A stretch of 25,503 bases of DNA. Origin: a virus. The stretch is from the IMG/VR virus record IMGVR_UViG_3300024351_000079, positions 1-25,503 of that record. One strand, 5' to 3'. Of the stretch, positions 14,736 to 20,485 are shown piece after piece; positions within the stretch are counted from its first letter, which is position 1, and each line of letters opens with the position of its first letter. The notes below the pieces were generated by a model, which saw nothing but the letters and a program-made list of their open reading frames with translations, was not told where the DNA came from and searched no databases. The translations under genes were made by a program, and so were the position numbers.

Positions 14736-15011
14736 TCAGATCATCCGACCCTTTGTTTTACCACGTTGGGCAATTCCATCAGCACGTCTGGAAGCAGATG
14801 CCACTTTGCCACCCTTTTTCATTGTTGGGTTACTCCTATTTGGAGGAACGGGGTTAGGAGGCGCAACGGGTGGCCTATACGGAGTAATTTGATCCGGCGC
14901 AACAGGTGGTTTTGAAGGAGGAACGGGGTTAGGAGGCGCAACGGGTGGCCTCAACGGAGTAATCTGATCCGGCGCAACAGGCCGTTTTGCTGGAGTTTTT
15001 GCGCGTATCAT
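14736..15011 (-). CDS. 91-residue proline-rich protein with KKGG and RADGIAQRGKTKG motifs
   Basis: GAGGA at seven bases precedes ATG. Residues 10-59 are two copies of a 25-residue proline-rich unit (VAPDQITP-x-RPPVAPPNPVPP). KKGG follows at 65-68 and then SRRADGIAQRGKTKG at 74-88, the motif shared with other small genes in this module. The extended proline arm next to a basic motif could tether the motif to a surface or act as a flexible linker. No known family is recognised for the whole protein. Confidence 0.66.
   Translation of the reverse strand: MIRAKTPAKRPVAPDQITPLRPPVAPPNPVPPSKPPVAPDQITPYRPPVAPPNPVPPNRSNPTMKKGGKVASASRRADGIAQRGKTKGRMI
14835..14984 (-). repeat. tandem 75-bp repeat coding a proline-rich arm
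   Basis: Two adjacent 75-bp units (14910-14984 and 14835-14909) differ at only a few bases. Both read VAPDQITP then RPPVAPPNPVPP. High nucleotide similarity indicates a recent in-frame duplication. Confidence 0.85.
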
Positions 15012-15020
15012 CTTAATTCC

Positions 15021-15281
15021 TCAACAGTTCCATGCTCTCAAAGACTTGTTGATGCGTGAATCCGGATCTTTTTTGGCTTTTTCACCAGTCAGCTTGGACT
15101 TCATCCCTTCCATACGAGCGCAGAAGGACGCACGGCGTCCGGCGTCTTTCTTTGTCTTTGGGTTGGGAGCAGGGGGCTTTAAGTTCATCCCCTGCTTTTT
15201 GGCAGAGGCGCGGCCCTTGGCGTTCAGTCCGCCTTTGGGGTTCTTGCCTTCTGCTCGTTGCCATGCTGGTGACTTAGCCAT
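15021..15281 (-). CDS. DUF6321-like small conserved phage protein
   Basis: This 86-residue protein has MAKSPAWQRAEGKNPKGGLN, AKGRASAKKQGMNLKPPAPN, SFCARMEGMKSKLTGEKAKKDPDSRINKSLRAWNC. The order of WQRxEGKNPxGGLNAKGRAS, LKPPxP, SFCARMxGMKxKLT and DPDSRINKxLRxWNC is a well-conserved full-length signature in many phages, and the length is normal. It overlaps the upstream gene by 8 bases. Strongly basic, with two conserved Cys. It is located among head-completion genes; function is not known. Confidence 0.8.
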   Translation of the reverse strand: MAKSPAWQRAEGKNPKGGLNAKGRASAKKQGMNLKPPAPNPKTKKDAGRRASFCARMEGMKSKLTGEKAKKDPDSRINKSLRAWNC

Positions 15282-15552
15282 AAAACACCGTTACCTTTGC
15301 GTTGCTCAACGTAGCGTAGACGTCTGTAGCAAACAGAACGCCAGAAGCAGGGATCAGCGCATTGAAAGTTTCGCCTCCAGCGGTGGTATTGATCGTCAGC
15401 ACCGTGGTACCGCTAGAACCGCCATTTTTTAGCACGACAGAACCAGCGCTACCACCGGGCTCAATGATCAAGCCACGCACCCGGGTGCGATCTCCATAGA
15501 CCGTGCCCGAGGCTGCCAAAGATGCGGCTTTAACGTCTGTTTGAATGGACAT
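15274..15552 (-). CDS. 92-residue beta-rich virion-type protein
   Basis: AGGAGG precedes the ATG at five bases, one of the strongest ribosome-binding sites in the window. The protein shows alternating strands (RVRGLIIEPG, SVVLKNGGSSGTTVLTINTT, VLFATDVYATLSNAKVTVFYG). Short proteins with GLxIxPGxxxGSVVLKxG are frequent in phage head regions and may be small decoration or head-closure factors. The assignment to a virion is from composition, neighbours and expected high expression. Confidence 0.62.
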   Translation of the reverse strand: MSIQTDVKAASLAASGTVYGDRTRVRGLIIEPGGSAGSVVLKNGGSSGTTVLTINTTAGGETFNALIPASGVLFATDVYATLSNAKVTVFYG

Positions 15553-15565
15553 AGCGTCCTCCTAT

Positions 15566-16021
15566 TTAGACGTTTTGCTGACCAACCAGAGGATCAACAA
15601 CGAAGTAGGTGATGTAGCCACCAATGGTGCCACCGCCGCCAGTGTTGTCGGCAGAGGTCACATAAGCCAGCTCAGTGGTGGGGGTGCCAGTAACAGCAGC
15701 GCCAACACCAATTGTGGCCACGGAGCTCACGGCCAAGCCAGAAGCAAGGGCAGCAGGAGCCGCAGTTCCGCTGTTGTAGCCAGTGGTGCCCAAGTCAATG
15801 GTGCCGGTGCCAGTGTTGGTGACAACAACAGACAAGACGACTGCGCCAGCGGGAAGAACCAAAGCGGGAGCGCCAGAAGCGGAAGAAACTTTGACGTTGC
15901 CAGAAGCAGAACCGTCAGCGATGTAGAAGTTAGCAGCCATGACGCCAGAGCCACAATATGCGGTGCGAGTTTGATCACCGCCGCCCGAACGCCAAATGCT
16001 TTGGGTAGTAGAGAGAGCCAT
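15566..16021 (-). CDS. 151-residue beta-rich structural protein
   Basis: The start at 16021 (MALSTTQSIWRSGGGDQTRT) has AAGGA eight bases upstream; a longer frame from a GTG at 16090 would run through an inverted repeat and has no ribosome-binding site. The body (about residues 30-151) is Ala/Gly/Thr/Val-rich with strand patterns such as LPAGAVVLSVVVTNTG and TIGGYITYFVVDPLVGQ. It is the first gene after the capsid terminator and possible promoter. A decoration or tail-region virion protein is likely; the family is not known to me. Confidence 0.62.
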   Translation of the reverse strand: MALSTTQSIWRSGGGDQTRTAYCGSGVMAANFYIADGSASGNVKVSSASGAPALVLPAGAVVLSVVVTNTGTGTIDLGTTGYNSGTAAPAALASGLAVSSVATIGVGAAVTGTPTTELAYVTSADNTGGGGTIGGYITYFVVDPLVGQQNV

Positions 16022-16110
16022 TTGAATTGTCCTTCGTACAAAGATCAGCGTGTCAGTTGTGTACGCATCTGCCGGATCAGTCTGACACACCGGGGTTTCC
16101 GGTTTGAAGC

Positions 16111-16139
16111 AATATACCCCAAAAGAAAAGGGGGCGCAA
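16111..16139 (-). promoter_or_regulatory. possible sigma70-type promoter overlapping the capsid terminator
   Basis: On the minus strand TTGCGC (-35, three matches to consensus) and TATATT (-10, five matches) are 17 bases apart. The -35 lies in the loop and stem of the terminator hairpin. It would restart transcription for the genes from 16021 on. The -35 is weak, so this is tentative. Confidence 0.3.
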
Positions 16140-16148
16140 GGCCCCCTT
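16122..16148 (-). terminator. intrinsic terminator after the major capsid gene
   Basis: A perfect 8-bp stem AAGGGGGC / GCCCCCTT (16128-16135 with 16141-16148) has a 5-base loop and, read on the minus strand, is followed by TTCTTTT. It lies 5 bases past the capsid stop codon. Confidence 0.82.
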
Positions 16149-16153
16149 CTCGA

Positions 16154-17062
16154 TTAGGCTCCGGGGGAGCCGTAGACGCCCAGCGGATCCGAGACGCCGA
16201 AGCTGTAACGCTCACGGGCCTTGTAACGGACGTTGCCGGTGTCAAAGTCGCCGTCCATGCCGGTCGACATCGGGGTACGCACAAAGTGCTTCAGACCGTT
16301 GGGAACGTCGGTGGTCAGGAACCATGCGTTCGGGTCGGTCAAGAAGTGGTTAATGGTAAAGCCCTCGGGGACAGAACCATTGTTCTTCAGTGCGTTGATG
16401 TCGTTGTCATTGGTACCGACACGGAGTTCGGTTTCCAACAGACGGGTGGCCACGAACTGCAGTGCCGGGGGCACAATCAGTTTGCGGGGCTTGGCAGCGA
16501 TCAGCAGACCACGTTCGTCCGTCCACGCAGCGATCTGAATCACGGCGTTTTCCAACGAAGTTTCGTTCAGGTCAGCAGCCACAGCGGGGGTGTTGCTGTT
16601 AACACCGCCACTGATCAGGGGGTGCTGGGTGCTGAACAGGGTCTGACCGTCACCGTAGGTGGGGCCACCAGCGAAACCGCTATTCAGAATAGCGGCGGCT
16701 TTGACCTGCTTGGTGTAGGCCATCGCACGAGCCAGAGCCTTGGTGTAGCGGCTAGACAACGAGTCGTACAGGTTATCTTCGATCGCCTCTTCGGTGATCG
16801 AGAAGCCCATAGCGATGGTCTCGTGTGTATAGCGAGCTGTCCAAGCTTCTTGCGCGTTGTCGTACTGGATCGCACTGCCTTCGTTCTTCACCGGAGCGGC
16901 GGAGAAGCCAGACAGCTTGGTTTCCTCTTCGAACGAACGCTCGGAAGTCTCGGTCTCGTAGATTTCCTTGTGTTCCTCGCCGTAGCGAGCATACTCCAAA
17001 CCAAACAGGGCGTTCAAGCCGGGCAGGAGTTCTTTCAGTAGTTGGGCACGAGAAATTGCCAT
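16154..17062 (-). CDS. major capsid protein (gpT-like, HK97 fold)
   Basis: This 302-residue protein is the main shell subunit. AAGGAG eight bases before ATG gives strong expression. It has the Mu gpT-like features: an N-terminal helix (LLKELLPGLNALFGLEYARY), an E-loop-like acidic stretch (ETETSERSFEEETKLSGF), TARYTHETIAMGFSITEEAIEDNLY, then DGQTLFSTQHPLISGG, IAAKPRKLIVPPALQFVATRLL, NAWFLTTDVPNGLKHFVRTP and the final RYKARERYSFGVSDPLGVYGS. All parts are present and the length is normal. It follows scaffold and decoration genes and is closed by a terminator, so the whole head operon could end here. Confidence 0.9.
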   Translation of the reverse strand: MAISRAQLLKELLPGLNALFGLEYARYGEEHKEIYETETSERSFEEETKLSGFSAAPVKNEGSAIQYDNAQEAWTARYTHETIAMGFSITEEAIEDNLYDSLSSRYTKALARAMAYTKQVKAAAILNSGFAGGPTYGDGQTLFSTQHPLISGGVNSNTPAVAADLNETSLENAVIQIAAWTDERGLLIAAKPRKLIVPPALQFVATRLLETELRVGTNDNDINALKNNGSVPEGFTINHFLTDPNAWFLTTDVPNGLKHFVRTPMSTGMDGDFDTGNVRYKARERYSFGVSDPLGVYGSPGA

Positions 17063-17073
17063 GATTTAACTCC

Positions 17074-17667
17074 TTAAACCCCAGTGGTGTTGTTGTATGT
17101 ATGGGTGTTGATCTTGACGACCATTTCCACATACGCGTCTGAGCCGGTGGCCGTGGCAGGAATGACGTCCACAATACGAATAGGCAGAGTATTCGTAGTT
17201 GCAGTGGTGTCGTCAATAGCCTGAGTCGAATCACCAGTGTTTGCATTGCCGGGGTTCAGAACCACCGAAGTGTTCTGGCCAACAGCAGTGCGGCCCAAGG
17301 GGGCAATGGTGGTGCCCGAAGACACAACCGCCACTTGGAACAGGGCACGGGGATCGTCTACCACGTAGGCGACGGCATTGGTCGAACCGGCAGGAGCGTA
17401 TTGCGCCTGAACAGTCTGACCCATCGAGTTGGTGTACTGCACGCCAACACACACGCCCAGAGCTTGCGGAGCGGCAGAACCACTTGCAATCACTTGGCAG
17501 GTGCCAGCGGAGGTGAGCTCGACCAAATCACCGTTATACATAGCGGCAGCAGTGACGCCAGCAGAAACAGCGATGGGGACGAGACGAGTAGACCCCGCAT
17601 ACGGCGTTCCACCGATACTATTGATCGGACGGAAACCGTAGGGAGCACTGACTGTGGGATAAGCCAT
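17074..17667 (-). CDS. putative capsid decoration / head structural protein
   Basis: GGAG seven bases before ATG. The 197-residue protein starts MAYPTVSAPYGFRPINSIGG, a recurrent signature of phage structural proteins located next to capsid genes. The body is beta-rich (MYNGDLVELTSAGTCQVI, APQALGVCVGVQYTN, AVAYVVDDPRALFQVAVVS, DAYVEMVVKINTHTYN). Position just before the major capsid gene and the all-beta composition suit a head decoration or cement protein. No experimental family function is known to me. Confidence 0.72.
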   Translation of the reverse strand: MAYPTVSAPYGFRPINSIGGTPYAGSTRLVPIAVSAGVTAAAMYNGDLVELTSAGTCQVIASGSAAPQALGVCVGVQYTNSMGQTVQAQYAPAGSTNAVAYVVDDPRALFQVAVVSSGTTIAPLGRTAVGQNTSVVLNPGNANTGDSTQAIDDTTATTNTLPIRIVDVIPATATGSDAYVEMVVKINTHTYNNTTGV

Positions 17668-17683
17668 GTTGGACTCCTAAAAA

Positions 17684-18151
17684 TTAAACGCCTTTGCCAA
17701 AAGTCACCTTGGTACGACGCTCGTTGAAGAGCGGCATCCGAGGATCGTTCTCGCGCATGAAGTTGTTATCCACGGACTGCATCTGACTATTGTGCTGTTG
17801 CGTGTAATAGTCATTACGCTGTGCATGGAACTCGGCTGGAATCTTACAGAGCAACAAGCCTCCGATTTCGATGCTGTCGGGAAAACGAGCGTTTGGATTC
17901 GCACCGTACAGAACGATTTCAGGATGCTCAGAAGCCTTGACAGGTTCGTAGCCTTCGCGGAGTTTTGCGGAAATATTCGTGGCATCAGCGTTACCTTGCG
18001 TGGAAACGCGCACCCAATGGAACTCGTACCCCGGTTCGGGATTCGGCTCCGGCAGGAGTTGCGGAGGCGTCCAACGCTTTTGAGGGCGCTGTGACTTCTC
18101 ACGGGTGTCCAGCTCACGGGCGAGACGATTCACTTTGGTTTCTGTTTCCAT
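17684..18151 (-). CDS. conserved head-module protein, 155 residues
   Basis: GAGGA seven bases before ATG. The N-terminal 45 residues are charged and Pro-rich (REKSQRPQKRWTPPQLLPEP). The core has GYEFHWVRVSTQGNADATNI, LREGYEPVKASEHPEI and SIEIGGLLLCKIPAEF, then a helical part (AEFHAQRNDYYTQQHNSQMQ) and a basic end (FNERRTKVTFGKGV). Proteins with YxxHWVR...GNxDxxNIxxKLxEGxxPV...GGLxLxKxP recur between scaffold and capsid genes in related phages. It may be a minor head or scaffold-cofactor protein. No maturation-protease motif is seen. Confidence 0.68.
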   Translation of the reverse strand: METETKVNRLARELDTREKSQRPQKRWTPPQLLPEPNPEPGYEFHWVRVSTQGNADATNISAKLREGYEPVKASEHPEIVLYGANPNARFPDSIEIGGLLLCKIPAEFHAQRNDYYTQQHNSQMQSVDNNFMRENDPRMPLFNERRTKVTFGKGV

Positions 18152-18153
18152 GT

Positions 18154-19113
18154 TTATTTCCTCATTTCTTCCGCAACCTTACGAGCATAGAGATCCAGAG
18201 GAACCCCAAGCCGCTTGGCGATATTCACCTGTGTCTGAGTAAGCACGATCTTTTTGGGCGCAGAGCTTCTCGTCGCAGGCGCGACGTTCGATTTTCGGGG
18301 CGGAGGTGACGCATCCACCGGTTTCTCAGACTCGAACGCATCTGGAAACACTTGATGAATACGAGAATTTAACTTCTCGTAATATTCGTCGGAGTTCGGA
18401 TCGACGCCCTGCTTGATGAGCTTCTGATGAAGCCCTAGCGCAAAGCTGGTCATCTCTTCGTCTACTCCAAACCATTGGTTTGCAGCCTGCCAAGCTTCAG
18501 CCTTACGGTCACGAAACTTGGGCGACACACTAACCTCTTGATGCGTTTGTACATCATTTTGTTCTTCTTTGGAAGAGGGGGGCTTAAAATTATTTACGCG
18601 CTCAACCCTAATCTTGGCTTCAGTTAGCCCTTCCTGAGCTGCCACGATAGCGTCGGCATCGCCTGATTCGTAGGCTTCCTTGTACCTGCGCTTGGCTTCT
18701 TCCAGCTCGGTCGCAACTACTTTTTTGGCCTGTTCAACCAAGGCTTGCTGACCTGCATCTAGGCTACCTTTGAGCTTCTTGTTCTCTTCAACAACGCTCT
18801 GGGCAAGCCGTAGGGCCTCCTCTTTTTCACGCATAGCGGCCTCTTTGGCTCGGCGCTCTTCGTGATAACCTTTTGTGAAGTGTTTGATGCGAGCTTTAAC
18901 ACCTTCATCGTATTTTTCAAGCTCGTCGTCGGCAAAATCCTTGGGGGGTTCGGCCATAGGAGTGCGGTTTCTATCCGCAGGAGGAGTGTCATCTACCACC
19001 TCAATGGCGGTCTCGCCTTCACCCTCAATTTCAAAGTCAATTTTGTCTTCTTTGGGTGCGGCTTTTTTGTTGTCCGGCTTTTCGTCGGGGAACTTAAATT
19101 CTTCCATCGGCAT
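18154..19113 (-). CDS. capsid scaffolding protein
   Basis: This 319-residue, strongly charged protein lies just upstream of the capsid group and has the composition of scaffolds. Residues 1-75 are acidic and disordered; about 78-185 form a long coiled coil (IKHFTKGYHEERRAKEAAMR, VEENKKLKGSLDAGQQALVE); 215-265 are helical (AEAWQAANQWFGVDEEMTSF); the end (KKIVLTQTQVNIAKRLGVPL) is a compact helical tail that may bind capsid subunits. AAGGAG seven bases before ATG. No clear protease is near, so removal of scaffold may occur by exit and not cleavage. Assignment rests on position and composition. Confidence 0.75.
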   Translation of the reverse strand: MPMEEFKFPDEKPDNKKAAPKEDKIDFEIEGEGETAIEVVDDTPPADRNRTPMAEPPKDFADDELEKYDEGVKARIKHFTKGYHEERRAKEAAMREKEEALRLAQSVVEENKKLKGSLDAGQQALVEQAKKVVATELEEAKRRYKEAYESGDADAIVAAQEGLTEAKIRVERVNNFKPPSSKEEQNDVQTHQEVSVSPKFRDRKAEAWQAANQWFGVDEEMTSFALGLHQKLIKQGVDPNSDEYYEKLNSRIHQVFPDAFESEKPVDASPPPRKSNVAPATRSSAPKKIVLTQTQVNIAKRLGVPLDLYARKVAEEMRK

Positions 19114-19123
19114 GATTTACTCC

Positions 19124-19546
19124 TTACGCACGTGTGATTCCACGGGGGTCTTGAACCACGGCTTCAACCGAGTCATCGTTGATGATTCGGAACTCTTTAC
19201 CGTGAATTTTGATCCGGGTGCCAGTGTTGGGTCTAACCAACACAAAGTCACCCACCTTGCATGACGGGCCGCTGGGGAAGCGGGTTTTGTCAGCGTAGGC
19301 ATCGGGGCCCATTTTCACCACAAACAGCACGGGCGAAAGGATTTCTTCAAAGTGAACGGTCTGGGTAGCCTTGACTATCCCATTCTCATACTCCTCGTCG
19401 ATCTCAGGCAGCACGCACAGCAAGTGGAAGGTGGCCGGATCGGGCACCTGTTTAGCTTTTTCCTCAGGGCTGGAGGGCAACGTGGACGTTGGCCCGCCTT
19501 CCGTAAGCGCTATTTTCAAATCCGGCAGTTTGACTTCATCAGTCAT
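19124..19546 (-). CDS. GroES-like co-chaperonin
   Basis: A 140-residue protein from the ATG at 19546, chosen because AGGA lies eight bases upstream; an ATG two codons earlier sits almost on that site. Residues 40-134 follow the GroES fold order: HLLCVLPEIDEEYENGIVKA (GIVKA resembles the GroEL-binding GGIVL tripeptide of the mobile loop), VLFVVKMGPDAY, CKVGDFVLVRPNTGTRIKI and GKEFRIINDDSVEAVVQD. KVGD, the following strands and the D-S-V-x-A-V-V end are the best anchors. The first ~38 residues are an extra N-terminal arm. It probably replaces GroES to fold the capsid protein, like T4 gp31. Location in the head operon supports this. Confidence 0.75.
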   Translation of the reverse strand: MTDEVKLPDLKIALTEGGPTSTLPSSPEEKAKQVPDPATFHLLCVLPEIDEEYENGIVKATQTVHFEEILSPVLFVVKMGPDAYADKTRFPSGPSCKVGDFVLVRPNTGTRIKIHGKEFRIINDDSVEAVVQDPRGITRA

Positions 19547-19730
19547 CGTCATCTTCCTTTAGTTTTCGCACGAGGTCTTGGATTGAATAATTGGCGTGGT
19601 CAAGACCCCGGATAACACCCACCAATTCTCGATACTCGGCGTAGTCTTGGGCCCCGCCGGATACCAATTTCTCAACTGCTTGCTGACGAAATTCGTCGTT
19701 ATAGCGCTTCAAAAGATCGAGCTCAGTCAT
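19539..19730 (-). CDS. 63-residue helical protein of head module
   Basis: It starts MTELDLLKRYNDEFRQQAVE, continues with KLVSGGAQDYAEYRELVGVI and RGLDHANYSIQDLVRKL, and ends in four Asp. Predicted to be two or three helices. Its ATG overlaps the glycosyltransferase TAA by one base and its 3' end overlaps the next gene. Similar short proteins with G-x-A-x-D-Y-x-x-Y-R-x-L-x-G-x-I-x-G-L occur in phage head operons. It might be a small assembly or completion factor. No known function. Confidence 0.68.
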   Translation of the reverse strand: MTELDLLKRYNDEFRQQAVEKLVSGGAQDYAEYRELVGVIRGLDHANYSIQDLVRKLKEDDDD

Positions 19731-20485
19731 TATTTCTCCTCTACAGCCTCTTCTTTTTTCAGAGGCGTGAATGTGATCGGGTCATAACCTGCATGCTTGG
19801 CCCACACTTTGATGAAGTTGCAAATGGGGCGTTCGGTGCAAGTGCCGCACTTTTTGTTTGTGTTGCTCGTGTTGTTGGTGTGCATCCGATGCTTATAGAG
19901 GACTTCAGGAACCCTCATAAAAAGCATCTTGTCTGCTATTTGCATGAACAAATCGCCATCCTCACAGGCGCTGATCAGGTTGGTGTTGTACCCAGTGGTG
20001 CTTTCGTAGGCTGTACGGCGATACATGCCAAAGTGCCGCCACCCAAAATTGGACAAATTCGACTCAGTCGGCTTGTTTGCGTGATATTGAAACGGGTTTC
20101 CAGCAGAGTCTATCCACGCATGATCAGAGAAAAATAGCGCAGATTTCGGGTTTTTTACCGCTGCATCTACCATGGTCTGCACAGAATATGGGTACAACAT
20201 GTCATCCCCATCCAGATGACAAATTAGCTCCCCAGTAGCGTGGCCATAAGCCGCTGCCCGGTTCTTGGGGATACCCAAACGCTGTGGGTTTTGGTGAAGT
20301 TTAACGCGAGGGTCTTTGGACGCTAGCGTTTGTGCCAACTCCCATGTGCCATCTGTAGAGCCGTCGTCGTTGACGATCAGCTCCCAGTTCGGATACGTTT
20401 GCTTCAACACGCTGTCGATAGCAGGTTTAACAAACTGCACACCGTTGTAGGTGAGCATGAGAATTGACACAAGTGGCTGGGTCAT
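19730..20485 (-). CDS. GT-A glycosyltransferase, family 2 type
   Basis: A 251-residue enzyme transferring sugar from an activated donor. The start is the ATG in TGATG with the portal stop; an in-frame TTG one codon earlier is unlikely. Motifs: VSILMLTYNG (7-16), NDDGSTDGT (39-47, nucleotide binding), HLDGDD (90-95, metal-binding DxD), CEDGDL (174-179, catalytic acidic pair) and KHRMHTNN (198-205). A C-terminal extension has CGTC and a further Cys (213, 216, 222), perhaps a zinc site. All catalytic motifs are intact. It lies inside the packaging/head operon, so the target may be a virion protein or host surface glycan; which one is not known. Confidence 0.85.
   Translation of the reverse strand: MTQPLVSILMLTYNGVQFVKPAIDSVLKQTYPNWELIVNDDGSTDGTWELAQTLASKDPRVKLHQNPQRLGIPKNRAAAYGHATGELICHLDGDDMLYPYSVQTMVDAAVKNPKSALFFSDHAWIDSAGNPFQYHANKPTESNLSNFGWRHFGMYRRTAYESTTGYNTNLISACEDGDLFMQIADKMLFMRVPEVLYKHRMHTNNTSNTNKKCGTCTERPICNFIKVWAKHAGYDPITFTPLKKEEAVEEK

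Noticed and set aside
16022-16090. Upstream extension of the 151-residue structural gene from a GTG
   Set aside because: No ribosome-binding site before the GTG, whereas AAGGA stands eight bases before the ATG at 16021; the stretch also holds inverted repeats (GTGTCAG at 16050-16056 with CTGACAC at 16082-16088).
15545-17041. 498-codon plus-strand open frame opposite the capsid and adjacent genes
   Set aside because: It runs antisense across the capsid gene, the terminator and the next gene; its translation has no recognisable domains and the minus-strand genes are clearly real.
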